A stretch of 64,000 nt of DNA from Myxococcus guangdongensis (GTDB lineage: Bacteria; Myxococcota; Myxococcia; Myxococcales; Myxococcaceae), in the NCBI RefSeq assembly GCF_024198255.1, contig NZ_JAJVKW010000001.1, forward strand, positions 558,001 to 622,000. The letters are read 5' to 3'. Every line of letters starts with the position of its first letter. Within the stretch, counting starts at the first letter, position 1. Below the pieces are notes generated by a model, which had not been told where the DNA came from, did no database searches, and was given only the letters and a program-made list of their open reading frames with translations. The position numbers and the translations under genes were made by a program. Of this stretch, positions 1 through 8,726 are shown one piece after another.

Positions 1-1101
1 GACGTCATGCCCCACCTGTGGCGGCGCGCGGAGCACGGCACGCGCTTCCTGCACCACCACAGCGCGGCGAGCTCCACGGACTACTCGGTCTTCAGCCTCT
101 TCTTCGGCCTGGAGGCCCAGCGCCGTGACGCGGTGGTGGGCGCGGGCCGCGCGCCCCTGCTCTTCCCCGCGCTGCGGGAGAATGGCTATCGCCAGGCCTT
201 CTTCGCCGCGTCCTCCGTGGACTGGATGGGGCTGAAGGACACGGTGTTCCGCGACGTGCAGGGCGGACTGCGCACGGACTACGAGGGCAAGAGCCACCTG
301 CGCGACGCGGCCATGGTGAAGGACGCGCTGGACCTGGCGCGCTCCACGCCCGTGGACACGCCGCTCTTCACCTTCGTGTTCTTCGCGGGCACGCACTTCG
401 ACTACGACTATCCGCCGCGCTCCGCGGTGTTCTCGCCCGCGTGGGACGGCAAGGGCGGCCTCGCCACCGCGCGCGTTCCAGCCGAGCACCTCAAGGCCCG
501 CGCGTGGAACTCCGCCTACGAGGTGGACTCGAAGGTGGAGGAGCTCTTGTCCCGGTGGGAGGCCGTGCGTGGCACGCGTCCCCTGGTCGTCTTCACCGGA
601 GACCATGGCGAGGAGTTCCGCGAGCACGGCCGCGTGGGCCACGCCAGCGATGTCACCGAGCTGCAGTTGCATGTGCCCATGCTCGTCTTCGATGAGCGCT
701 TGCCGCCCGGACAGGTCGAAGCCGTCACCGGACACATCGACCTGGTGCCCACGCTGTTCGACCTGCTGGGGGACACGCACACGCCGGAGCAGTTGGGGGA
801 TGGGATTCCGATGAGCCGTCCGGACCCTCGGCGCTACCTGCTCACCACCATCGGCTGGGAGCCGCGCTACGCGCTCATCGGGCGTGAGCTCAAGGTGCGC
901 TTCGGCGCGGGCCTGCCCGGCACCGAGCTGAGTGATTTGTGGGACCGCCCGCTCCCGGATGCGCAGGAGCGCTTCGCGGCCGAGGCGCCACGCATCCTGC
1001 GCAGGCTGCGCGGTGGGGGCGCCCAGAGCGAAGCTTCCGAGTCCACTCCGCGGCCCGTACCCGCGGGCGCTCCCGCCACCGCGACCCAGCCGCCGCGCTG
1101 A
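1..1101 (+). CDS. Sulfatase/alkaline-phosphatase superfamily protein, 5'-truncated by the window edge
   Basis: The frame is open from base 1, so the true start lies upstream and 366 residues are visible. The motif FTGDHGEEF followed by GRVGHASDVTELQLHVPML is the C-terminal metal-site signature of sulfatase-fold hydrolases (arylsulfatases, LtaS/YejM-like and phosphoethanolamine transferase-like enzymes). The first residues resemble the middle of such a domain, so the catalytic Ser/Cys/Thr and any N-terminal membrane helices lie outside the window. HIDLVPTLFDLLG is the usual follow-on segment. The last 40 residues are a Pro/Ala-rich tail. A role in modifying an envelope polymer or lipid is inferred from the family; the substrate cannot be told. 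The next gene is convergent. Confidence 0.75.
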   Translation, partial: DVMPHLWRRAEHGTRFLHHHSAASSTDYSVFSLFFGLEAQRRDAVVGAGRAPLLFPALRENGYRQAFFAASSVDWMGLKDTVFRDVQGGLRTDYEGKSHLRDAAMVKDALDLARSTPVDTPLFTFVFFAGTHFDYDYPPRSAVFSPAWDGKGGLATARVPAEHLKARAWNSAYEVDSKVEELLSRWEAVRGTRPLVVFTGDHGEEFREHGRVGHASDVTELQLHVPMLVFDERLPPGQVEAVTGHIDLVPTLFDLLGDTHTPEQLGDGIPMSRPDPRRYLLTTIGWEPRYALIGRELKVRFGAGLPGTELSDLWDRPLPDAQERFAAEAPRILRRLRGGGAQSEASESTPRPVPAGAPATATQPPR

Positions 1102-1167
1102 GGCCACGTCCGTGACAAGCGCGGCCAGCGCGCCGTGAGCACAAAGCCGCGTGGGAATCCGCCTGGC

Positions 1168-1785
1168 TCAGAAACGGACGCGGGCTCCGAGCGCGAGCGA
1201 GAACAGGCCCAGCTTCACGGTGTCCGGGTTCCGGAGGAACTGGACGATGCGGTAGTCCGTGGCGACCAGCTCGTAGTACCCCTCGAGCCGCTCGAACCCG
1301 AGCACCTTCGCCGGCCGACCCACGCCCCCACCCATCAAGAACGCCGGGCGCAGCGCCGTCTTGAACCAGTAGTAGCCCGACGCGTACCGGTCCGGCAGCG
1401 TCAGGTAGAAGTCATCCCCGAACGTGTAGCTGAACGCCGCGCCCAGGGTGAGCGGACGGATGTCCCACTCCCCATGGCGCACCCGGAACGGATGCCACTG
1501 CGCCTTGAGCGTCAGCGTCACGAAGTCCGAGCCCGCCACCGCCTGCGGCGCCCACCCCACGAGCACCTCCAGGTCCACCTGCTCGTCCAGGAACGCCCAC
1601 CCAGGCCCCGCCGCGAGCATCCCGATGGAGCCCGCGAACTGCACGGCCGCATGGTCTGGCACGTACCACGGCGCCTTCTTCGACTCCGAGGCGTCTTCGT
1701 GCAGCTCCTGCTCCTGCGCACGCGAGGAGGACGCCACCAGGAGCAGCGACGTCAGCAGCCCCCCCGCGAGCCCGGAGCGCGACAT
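1168..1785 (-). CDS. Probable outer-membrane beta-barrel protein
   Basis: This 205-residue protein starts with a Sec signal peptide ending near SSRAQEQE. The mature part is rich in alternating aromatic and polar residues (DDFYLTL, GYYWFKTALRP, YYELVATDY). It ends in a terminal phenylalanine (RVRF), the C-terminal signature of barrels recognised by the BAM machinery. No enzyme motif is seen. Its ATG overlaps the TGA of the upstream phosphoesterase gene by one base, so the two are translationally coupled and probably work together at the envelope. It could be an uncharacterised outer-membrane protein; the function is unknown. Confidence 0.7.
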   Translation of the reverse strand: MSRSGLAGGLLTSLLLVASSSRAQEQELHEDASESKKAPWYVPDHAAVQFAGSIGMLAAGPGWAFLDEQVDLEVLVGWAPQAVAGSDFVTLTLKAQWHPFRVRHGEWDIRPLTLGAAFSYTFGDDFYLTLPDRYASGYYWFKTALRPAFLMGGGVGRPAKVLGFERLEGYYELVATDYRIVQFLRNPDTVKLGLFSLALGARVRF

Positions 1786-2558
1786 CAGAAGAAGACCTGT
1801 TGGACATCCACCGACGGCCCCTCGACGGAGACCAACAGGTAGCTGCGGATGTCGAGCGCGTCGGTGACGAAGTAGCGCACGCCCAGTCGCTCATCGCTCC
1901 GGAAGCGGTGGGAGTGGCCGTGGAAGGACACCGTCACGCCCCGCTCCGACTGGAGCTCCTCGATGGGCCCGGTCAGCGTCGGGTCGAAGTCCTGATGCCC
2001 GGGTGCCACGTGCGAGAAGGTGAAGCGATGGCCGCCCAGCGAAGCCTCGGCGAGGGCCTGCTCGAGCCGGACCAGGTCCGGTACGTCGCCCGGAAAATCG
2101 TACTCGCGCGAGTTCGAGTCGAAGAGGACGAACCGGCTGCCGCCATGCTCGAACGACAGGAACGTCGGACCGAAGCGGGCCAGGAACAGCTCCGTCCCCT
2201 TGCCCACCATGTCGTGGTTGCCGATGACCGCCATCGTGGGGACTGACGCGTCATTGAGCAGCTTCGACACCCACTTGTACTCGTCCGCCGAGCCGAACTC
2301 CGTCAGGTCCCCCATCTGCACGGCGAAGTCCACGTCCCGCCGCGACAAGTCCCGCACCGCCGCTTCCGAGGAGCCCTGGAAGATGCCGATGTCCCCAATC
2401 ACCGCGAAGCGGAAGGGCCCCGAGCTCATCCGCTCCTGCAGCCGCTCCACGGCCCGCGCATTCGAGTCCCGCTCGCCCCCGCGAACCTCGTAGGGGTGCA
2501 TCTCGAACGCGCCACAGCCCGCGGCGAGCCACGGCAGCATGATGAGAAAGTGTCTCAC
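1785..2558 (-). CDS. Calcineurin-like metallophosphoesterase lipoprotein
   Basis: This 257-residue protein has a lipoprotein signal (lipobox LAAGC, Cys15) and then a metallophosphoesterase domain. Motifs in order are GDIG (Asp56), QMGDLTEFG, VIGNHD and FHGHSHRF, matching the GD-x-H, GD, GNHD and GHxH set. The first motif reads D-I-G where most family members have D-x-H, so one metal ligand appears to be missing; the other motifs are intact. It is probably anchored in the envelope and acts on a phosphomonoester or diester. It is the first gene of a two-gene unit with the barrel protein. A lid-like hairpin (2696-2715) sits in the divergent spacer upstream. Confidence 0.8.
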   Translation of the reverse strand: MRHFLIMLPWLAAGCGAFEMHPYEVRGGERDSNARAVERLQERMSSGPFRFAVIGDIGIFQGSSEAAVRDLSRRDVDFAVQMGDLTEFGSADEYKWVSKLLNDASVPTMAVIGNHDMVGKGTELFLARFGPTFLSFEHGGSRFVLFDSNSREYDFPGDVPDLVRLEQALAEASLGGHRFTFSHVAPGHQDFDPTLTGPIEELQSERGVTVSFHGHSHRFRSDERLGVRYFVTDALDIRSYLLVSVEGPSVDVQQVFF

Positions 2559-2695
2559 GAACTTCGGAAGTAACGACCCGGTGCCACCTCTTCAACCCTT
2601 GGATTCGCGCCGGCCACCCCCAAGACACAATGGCTCATGTCGACCATCACCTGACCGACAGTCACCGCCCTCGCAACGAGGCTCCAGGGCCATGG

Positions 2696-2715
2696 CCCCT
2701 GTCTCCTGACAGGGG
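2696..2715. repeat. Inverted repeat in divergent spacer
   Basis: Perfect 8-bp arms (CCCCTGTC and GACAGGGG) with a four-base loop lie between the divergent phosphoesterase and small membrane protein genes. A 12-bp palindrome, GGGCCATGGCCC, overlaps its left edge. It could be an operator or an RNA hairpin. Confidence 0.45.
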
Positions 2716-2775
2716 GGCGCGGCTTCACGGCCGTGTCACCTGAACGCCACGCGGCCCGGCTATGACGTCCCTCCC

Positions 2776-3204
2776 ATGGGGCGACTGCTGTCCTTCGCGT
2801 TGGTGGCGGCCAGTCCCGTGGGCGGCGTGCTCGCGGCCATTCCGCTGGGCATCCTCGGGCTGGGCTATCCCCCGTGGGCCGTCGTGGTCGCCTGCGTGCC
2901 GCTGGGCTACCTGCAGGTCCTCGTCGTGGACCTGGGCTGGGATGGCCTGGAGCGACTGGAGGGCTGGCGACGGCTGCGCTCCCGGCCTCGGGGACGGTGG
3001 GTGGAGAAGCTCCTGTCACACTGCGGCGGATTCTGGTCCACCGCCGCCCTGGTGCCGCTGGTGGGCCCGTGGGCGGTGATGGCGCTGATGCGCGCGGCGG
3101 GAGTGCCCCAGCGCCGCGTCGCCGCGCCCATCCTCCTGGCCCTGACGGTGCTGTCGTCGGTGCTCGCGCTCGTGTGCGCGTGGGCCCCCGAGTGGGTGCG
3201 CTGA
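2776..3204 (+). CDS. Small multi-span membrane protein
   Basis: This 142-residue protein has about four hydrophobic segments, at residues 4-28, 31-52, about 87-108 and 116-137. A basic loop (RRLRSRPRGRW) lies between the second and third. The Pro/Gly-rich helices and the short repeated topology faintly recall the putative small multidrug export family, but I cannot confirm that. The start is the ATG at 2776. It ends five bases before the convergent VWA gene. Function unknown. Confidence 0.55.
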   Translation: MGRLLSFALVAASPVGGVLAAIPLGILGLGYPPWAVVVACVPLGYLQVLVVDLGWDGLERLEGWRRLRSRPRGRWVEKLLSHCGGFWSTAALVPLVGPWAVMALMRAAGVPQRRVAAPILLALTVLSSVLALVCAWAPEWVR

Positions 3205-3209
3205 AGGAC

Positions 3210-4304
3210 TCAGGCCGCGAGCGCCTTCGCGCCGTCCCAGTCCTCCACCTCGTAGAGGAAGCGCGAGCCCTTCACGAGCTTGCGGTTGGCGGAGGTGCTC
3301 TGCACGAAGACGACGTACTTCTCCAGGCTCGCGGGGCGGATGCGCACCGTCTCCCCCGGCGGCAGGCCCAGCATCTCGCGCGCACGCTCGCCGCTGAAGA
3401 AGTCCCCCGTCTTGCGGTCCATGAGGACGACCTCCTTGTGGCCCTGGATGGTCTCCGTCTTGGTGAACTCGTAGAAGCCCCGGCCCGTCTTGAAGCCCAG
3501 GCCGTTCTCCTGGACGAAGGTCTTGATGGGCATGTCCGCGTCCACCTCCAGCGACTGGAAGCGGCCGGGCGGCACGGCGCGCAGGTCCGCCTCGCCGTAG
3601 ACGGACGTGGGCGCGCGGCCGAGCATGGCGCTGAACAGGCCACTCAGGCCCCGGCTCATGCGGCCCTCGCGGGAGACCTCCGCCTCGTAGGCCTGGAGCT
3701 GGGCGTCCGACGCCTGCTTGTAGCAGACGGCCAGCAGCATGTCGGTGACGTGGGAGAACTGGTCCAGGCTCAGGTGGAAGCCGCCCGACTTCTCGGCCAG
3801 CTCCCGGTAGAACGGCGTGGCGTGGCGGCGCGCCAGGGCCTGGACGCCGTACACCGGGATGCCCAGCCTACCCAGCGCGTCCACTTCCTTGCGCCAATCC
3901 AGCCGCTTCGGGTTGTCCGAGGGCGCGTGCGGCACGTCATCGCCAATCAACACGAAGGCGTGCCGATAGCCCGTGGTCCATGAGAGGGATTGCGCCTCGC
4001 GGAGCACCAGCTCGTAGCACTCCGGCGCGTCGCCGCCGCCCGTCTGCCCCACCTTGTCCACGAACCGCACCACCGCGTTCACGTCGTCCGTGAGGTCCAG
4101 GATCTTCGTCACGTACGTCGAGCGCGCGTCACAGTAGTCGCCGTGCGCGATGACGCCGATGCGGATGCCCGGAATCTCCTTCATCAGCCGGGACACGGTG
4201 CCGTGCAGCTTCTTTCGGACCTGCGCGAGGCAGGGATACATGCTGCCGGTGGTATCGAAGCTGAAGACAATCTCGACGCGATTATCGACGACGGACTTGC
4301 CCAT
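3210..4304 (-). CDS. VWA-domain protein
   Basis: This 364-residue protein begins with a von Willebrand factor A domain. FSFDTTGSM (Asp17, Thr19, Ser21) is a MIDAS metal site of the DxTxS type, followed by HGDYCD and a GGDAPE loop. After about residue 210 comes a region without a recognised domain (GFKTGRGFYEFTKTE and a C-terminal EKYVVFVQSTSANRKLV segment). I chose the ATG at 4302-4304 because GGGGAG lies about eight bases upstream. An in-frame ATG 57 bases earlier has no such site. There is no signal peptide, so it is probably a cytoplasmic scaffold or binding protein. It stands alone, and the gene downstream on the other strand is convergent. Confidence 0.8.
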   Translation of the reverse strand: MGKSVVDNRVEIVFSFDTTGSMYPCLAQVRKKLHGTVSRLMKEIPGIRIGVIAHGDYCDARSTYVTKILDLTDDVNAVVRFVDKVGQTGGGDAPECYELVLREAQSLSWTTGYRHAFVLIGDDVPHAPSDNPKRLDWRKEVDALGRLGIPVYGVQALARRHATPFYRELAEKSGGFHLSLDQFSHVTDMLLAVCYKQASDAQLQAYEAEVSREGRMSRGLSGLFSAMLGRAPTSVYGEADLRAVPPGRFQSLEVDADMPIKTFVQENGLGFKTGRGFYEFTKTETIQGHKEVVLMDRKTGDFFSGERAREMLGLPPGETVRIRPASLEKYVVFVQSTSANRKLVKGSRFLYEVEDWDGAKALAA

Positions 4305-4489
4305 TTGTTGGCTCCCCTCGTGTGCCGTGACGAGAGGAAGAATACGGGGCGGGTCTGACATTTTCGGGGCGCCGGAAGGGCCTACGTGAAGGGTGGTTTC
4401 GAGGCGCTTTCCGACAGTCCTTGCGGGCTTCGAGGGGCCGTGCTGAAAAGCGCGCCACAGCCCCTGCCTGGGGCCCGGGGAGGACGTTG

Positions 4490-5506
4490 GTGGAGATCCA
4501 GAAGCCCTACCTGTTGTTCCTGGGGGATGTCCCCGACCAGCTCGCGGCGAAGACGGCGCACGGCATCGTCGACTGGCGTCCCGATTGGTGCGTGGGGCAG
4601 CTGCGGCTGCCGGGCTGCAAGGCGGACTGTGGCCTCGAGGATTTGGACATCGCGGGGGCGAAGGCCAGGGGTGCCCGGACGCTCATCGTCGGCGTGGCCA
4701 ACGCGGGCGGCGTGCTGCCGGAGCACTGGGTCAGCAAGCTGGTGGAGGCGCTGGACGCGGGGATGGATGTCGCCACCGGATTGCACAAGCGACTGTCCTC
4801 CTTCCCCGCCATCGCCGAGGCGGCCCGGCGCAATGGCCGCGCGCTGCACGACGTGCGCATCCCCGACCAGGACTTCGCCACGGGCAAGGGCACCAAGCGT
4901 CAGGGATTGCGCCTGCTGACGGTGGGCACGGACTGCTCGGTGGGAAAGAAATACACCGTGCTCGCGCTGGAGAAGGAGATGCGGGCGCGGGGCCTGAAGG
5001 CGGACTTCCGGGCCACGGGGCAGACGGGCATCTTCATCTCGGGCCGGGGCGTGGCCATCGACGCGGTGGTGTCAGACTTCGTCGCGGGCGCGGCTGAGTG
5101 GCTCTCCCCCGCCAACGACGTGGACCACTGGGATCTGGTGGAGGGACAGGGCTCGCTGTTCCATCCCTCGTTCGCGGGCGTGACGCTCGGGCTGCTGCAT
5201 GGCGCACAGCCGGATGCCTTCATCGTCTGTCACGAGCCCACGCGCACCAAGATGCGCGGCGTCCAGCATGGGCTGCCCTCGATTCAGGCCGTCATCGAGC
5301 GCACCGTGCTGGAAGGACAGCTCACCAACCCCGCCATCCAGTGTACGGGGCTGGCCATCAACACCGAGCACCTGGACGAAGCCGAGGCCCTGGCGCTGCT
5401 GGAGCGCACCGGGCGCGAGCACGGGCTGCCCTGCGTGGACCCCATCCGCACCGGCGTCGGGCCGCTCGTCGACGAGCTCTCGCGCCGCTTCCCCGCCCGG
5501 AGCTGA
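4490..5506 (+). CDS. dgcN: DgcN-type N-acetyltransferase (DUF1611 family)
   Basis: This 338-residue protein has the DUF1611 layout. An N-terminal Rossmann-like half contains LFLGDVPDQLAAKT. A P-loop-like half contains LLTVGTDCSVGKKYT, then ATGQTGIFISGRG, VEGQGSLFHPSF and HEPTRTKMRG. In the described DgcN-DgcA route, DgcN N-acetylates D-glutamate-type amino acids and DgcA then racemises the product; I use that assignment because the partner gene is adjacent. The GTG at 4490 is preferred: GGGGAGG ends six bases before it, and the longer frame to 4421 has no ribosome site. The stop is seven bases from the next start, so the two form an operon. Confidence 0.75.
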   Translation: MEIQKPYLLFLGDVPDQLAAKTAHGIVDWRPDWCVGQLRLPGCKADCGLEDLDIAGAKARGARTLIVGVANAGGVLPEHWVSKLVEALDAGMDVATGLHKRLSSFPAIAEAARRNGRALHDVRIPDQDFATGKGTKRQGLRLLTVGTDCSVGKKYTVLALEKEMRARGLKADFRATGQTGIFISGRGVAIDAVVSDFVAGAAEWLSPANDVDHWDLVEGQGSLFHPSFAGVTLGLLHGAQPDAFIVCHEPTRTKMRGVQHGLPSIQAVIERTVLEGQLTNPAIQCTGLAINTEHLDEAEALALLERTGREHGLPCVDPIRTGVGPLVDELSRRFPARS

Positions 5507-5513
5507 GGAGCCC

Positions 5514-6500
5514 ATGCGCAAGCTCACCGTCCGACACGAGAGCTGGCCCATCGCGGGGAGCTTCACCATCTCCCGGGGCTCGAAGACGAGCGCGGAGGTG
5601 GTGGTCGTCACCCTGGAGGAAGGCGGCGCCGTGGGCCGCGGCGAGTGTGTCCCCTATGCCCGCTATGGCGAGACGGTGCCGGGCGTCATGGAGGCGCTGG
5701 AGGCCGCCCGGGCGCGCATCGAGGGCGGGCTCTGCCGGGAGGAGGTCCCCGAGGTGCTCGAGCCCAAGGCCGCGCGCAACGCGCTGGACTGTGCGCTGTG
5801 GGATTTGGAGGCGAAGCGGACCGGCAGGCCCGTCTGGGCGCTGTTGGGGATGCCCGAGCCCCGGCCGCTCGTCACCGCGTACACGCTGAGCCTGGACACG
5901 GCGGAGGCCATGGGCCGGGCCGCCGTGAAGTCCGCGCACCGGCCGCTGCTCAAGGTGAAGCTCGGGCGTGGGAGCACGGAGGACCTGGAGCGCCTCGAGG
6001 CCATCCGCGAGGGAGCGCCGGCCAGCCGGCTCATCGTGGACGCCAACGAGGGGTGGAGCCCCGCGGAGCTGCCGGGCCTGCTGGATGCGTGCGCGAAGCT
6101 GGGTGTGGTGATGGTGGAGCAGCCCCTGCCCGCCTCGGACGACGAGGCCCTGCGAGGGCTGGGGCGTCCGGTGGCGGTGTGCGCCGACGAGTCCGCGCAT
6201 GACCGGCACGGGCTGGCGGCGCTCGTGGGCAAGTACGACGCGCTCAACATCAAGCTCGACAAGACGGGAGGGCTCACCGAAGCCCTGGCCCTGGCCCGGG
6301 ACGCGCGAGGGCACGGGCTGCAGCTCATGGTGGGCTGCATGGTGGCCACGTCCCTGTCCATGGCCCCCGCGGCCCTGGTGGCCCAGGACGCGGAGGTGGT
6401 GGACCTGGACGGCCCCCTGCTGCTGGCGAAGGACCGCGAGCCGGGCCTCCACTTCGAGGGGAACACCCTGTTCTGGCCGCCCCGAGCGTTGTGGGGCTGA
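5514..6500 (+). CDS. dgcA: Enolase-superfamily racemase/epimerase (DgcA/dipeptide epimerase type)
   Basis: This 328-residue protein belongs to the muconate-lactonising subgroup of the enolase superfamily. It has the capping domain (residues 1 to about 110) and then a TIM barrel. KVKLGRG carries the catalytic Lys. The metal ligands lie in VDANEGW, VEQPL and ADES, and KLDKTGG carries the second catalytic Lys. Length and motifs fit L-Ala-D/L-Glu epimerases. The tight spacing after dgcN, with ribosome site GAGGAG overlapping the previous stop, points to N-acetyl-glutamate racemase in D-amino acid use. Ordinary peptidoglycan dipeptide epimerase is the alternative. Confidence 0.8.
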   Translation: MRKLTVRHESWPIAGSFTISRGSKTSAEVVVVTLEEGGAVGRGECVPYARYGETVPGVMEALEAARARIEGGLCREEVPEVLEPKAARNALDCALWDLEAKRTGRPVWALLGMPEPRPLVTAYTLSLDTAEAMGRAAVKSAHRPLLKVKLGRGSTEDLERLEAIREGAPASRLIVDANEGWSPAELPGLLDACAKLGVVMVEQPLPASDDEALRGLGRPVAVCADESAHDRHGLAALVGKYDALNIKLDKTGGLTEALALARDARGHGLQLMVGCMVATSLSMAPAALVAQDAEVVDLDGPLLLAKDREPGLHFEGNTLFWPPRALWG

Positions 6501-6591
6501 AGCACCAGCCGGGGCTTCGTCGTCCCGATGGCACCCGACGACAAGGGCCTCTTGCCCTGGGCGGGCCGGAAGCACAGCATGCGCGGCCACC

Positions 6592-8439
6592 GTGTCCGTG
6601 AACGCCACCCGCCCGAGTCCCCACCACACGTATACCGAGCGCCGCGCCGCCGCCCAGGCGGAGCTGTCCGTCCTGGACCGCATCAGCGCCCGCTACGCCA
6701 ACCTGCGCACCGTGGCGGTCCTCGCCGCGGCCATCATCTCGGGCCTCATCCTCACCGGCCGACTGCCCAAGACGTGGTGGTGGGGCGCGCTCGGCTTCGT
6801 CGTCGTCTTCATCATTCTCGCGGTGCTCCACCACCAGGTGTTCCGCCGCGAGGAGCGCCAGCGGCTCTACGTGACGCTCAATGAGCGGGGACTGGCGCGC
6901 CTGGGACACGGCTGGCACGAGTTCACCGAGCAGGGTGAGCGCTTCGCCTCCCCCGCCCACCTGTACACGCCGGACCTGGACGTCTTCGGACAGGGCAGCC
7001 TGTTCCAGCTCCTCAATGAGACGGCCACTCGCGCCGGCGAGGAGCGGCTCGCCGCGTGGCTGTCGTCCCCTGCTCCGCTGGAGGTCGTCGAGGCCCGACA
7101 GGGCGCCGCCCAGGAGCTGGCCCCGCGCGTGGACTTCCGGCAGGACCTCTGCGTGGACGCGCGCACGGTGGCCAAGGAGAAGGCGGACCCCGCGCTCTTC
7201 ATCCAGTGGGCGGAAGCCGGCTCCTCGCTCGACTCCATCCGCTGGTCCCGCCCGCTGGCGGTGGTGCTGCCCTTCGTGACGCTCGCGCTCTTCATCCTGG
7301 GCGAGGTGGGCGTGATTCCCGGCTCAGCCGTCTGGGCGGGCCTCATCGCGCAGCTCGCGCTGGCGGCGGCCACCCGCAAGACGCTCAAGCGGATGGACGA
7401 CAACGTGGAGAAGGGCGAGCGGGGCTTCGCGCGGTATGCCCCCCTCTTCGAGCGCATCGAGGGCCAGCGCTTCGAGCATCCCCTGCTGCGCCAGCTCCAG
7501 GCAGGCCTCCAGCAGCAGGGCGAGCCGCCGGTGTCCACGCACTTCCGGCGCTTCAGTCAGCTCTTCTCGCTCATCGAGTTCAAGCGGCACCAGTTCCACC
7601 CGCTGGTTCACTGGCTCACCCTCTGGGACATCCACGCGCTGTTCGCGCTGGAGCGATGGCGCGAGAAGCACGGCACGCGCGTGCGGCACTGGTTCGAGGC
7701 GCTCGCGGAGCTGGAGGCGCTGTCCTGCGTCGCCGGGCTCGCGCATGACCGCCCCGCCTTCGCGTGGCCCTCGCTGGTCAAAGAGGGGCCTATCGTCGAG
7801 GCGACGAAGCTGGGCCACCCGCTGCTGGACGCGCCCGTGCCCAACGACGTGTCCCTGCCCGGGCCCGCGCACGCGTTGCTCATCACCGGCTCCAACATGA
7901 GCGGGAAGACGACGCTGATGCGCGCGGTGGGCGCCAACGTGGTGCTGGCGCTCGCCGGAGCGCCCGTGGCCGCCGCGTCGTTCCGCCTGTCACCGCTGCA
8001 TGTGCTCACCAGCATGCGGGTGAAGGACTCGCTGGAGCGCGGCGTCTCCTACTTCTACGCGGAGGTGCAGCGCATCAAGGCCGTGCTGGACGCGGCGCGC
8101 GCGGCGAACGGGCAGGCCCTGTTCCTGCTCGACGAAATCCTGCTCGGCACCAACACGCGGGAGCGCCAGCTCGCCTCGCGCGAGGTGCTGCGCCTGTTGC
8201 TCGCCACGGGGGCCAGCGGCGCGGTGACGACGCATGACCTGTCGCTGACCTCGCTCGCCGAGGAGACCACCCACGCGAAGGTCCGCAACGTCCACTTCCG
8301 GGACCACCTGGAGGAGGGACAGATGGTGTTCGACTACACGCTGCGCGAGGGCGTGGTGGACACCACCAACGCGCTGCGCGTGCTGCGGCTCGCCGGTGTC
8401 CCCGTGGACGACCCGGAGGCGCCCACGCCCCGCGCGTAG
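6592..8439 (+). CDS. Membrane-anchored MutS-family ATPase
   Basis: This protein of about 615 residues ends in a MutS-type ABC ATPase domain. It shows Walker A GSNMSGKTT, signature-like SLERGVSYF, Walker B ALFLLDEILLGTN and switch His TTHD. Unlike true MutS it has no N-terminal mismatch-binding domain. Instead there are two hydrophobic helices near residues 35-75 and another pair near 215-265, so the clamp region appears membrane-attached. This matches a little-studied MutS-like family and not mismatch repair MutS or MutS2 (no Smr or KOW domain). The start is uncertain: GTG 6592 is used, GTG 6598 is equally possible, and neither has a clear ribosome site. The dgcA gene lies 91 bases upstream. 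Confidence 0.75.
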   Translation: MSVNATRPSPHHTYTERRAAAQAELSVLDRISARYANLRTVAVLAAAIISGLILTGRLPKTWWWGALGFVVVFIILAVLHHQVFRREERQRLYVTLNERGLARLGHGWHEFTEQGERFASPAHLYTPDLDVFGQGSLFQLLNETATRAGEERLAAWLSSPAPLEVVEARQGAAQELAPRVDFRQDLCVDARTVAKEKADPALFIQWAEAGSSLDSIRWSRPLAVVLPFVTLALFILGEVGVIPGSAVWAGLIAQLALAAATRKTLKRMDDNVEKGERGFARYAPLFERIEGQRFEHPLLRQLQAGLQQQGEPPVSTHFRRFSQLFSLIEFKRHQFHPLVHWLTLWDIHALFALERWREKHGTRVRHWFEALAELEALSCVAGLAHDRPAFAWPSLVKEGPIVEATKLGHPLLDAPVPNDVSLPGPAHALLITGSNMSGKTTLMRAVGANVVLALAGAPVAAASFRLSPLHVLTSMRVKDSLERGVSYFYAEVQRIKAVLDAARAANGQALFLLDEILLGTNTRERQLASREVLRLLLATGASGAVTTHDLSLTSLAEETTHAKVRNVHFRDHLEEGQMVFDYTLREGVVDTTNALRVLRLAGVPVDDPEAPTPRA

Positions 8440-8663
8440 CGCATACCGAGGAGCACCCGACCACCGCGACGTCGGGCCTCGCGGCACGACGACGCCTCCT
8501 CCTTGCGCTCGGCGGCCCCATGCCCGACCGCCACGTCGAGGTATCGACGCCACCGCGCCAGCGATGTCCGGCTCGGAAACCAACGGCCCGGGGGTGCAGA
8601 CCTCCAGAGCCCACGAGCGCCCTCGGGCACTCGACGCGGGGCTCCCGAGAAACCAGCCTGGAA

Positions 8664-8702
8664 ATGAAAACGGGCCCCGGGAAGCGCTTCCCCGGGGCCC
8701 GT
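8664..8702 (-). terminator. Rho-independent terminator of the thiolase operon
   Basis: A GC-rich stem (8670-8702) pairs about 15 bp with one bulge. On the minus strand it is followed by TTTTCAT, so it ends the transcript that leaves the thiolase gene at 8727. The rest of 8440-8663 holds nothing I recognise. Confidence 0.75.
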
Positions 8703-8726
8703 GAACTTTCGAAGTCGAAGCGGCGA

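Noticed and set aside
4421-4489. Longer N terminus of dgcN
   Set aside because: No ribosome site upstream; GTG 4490 has GGGGAGG six bases before it.
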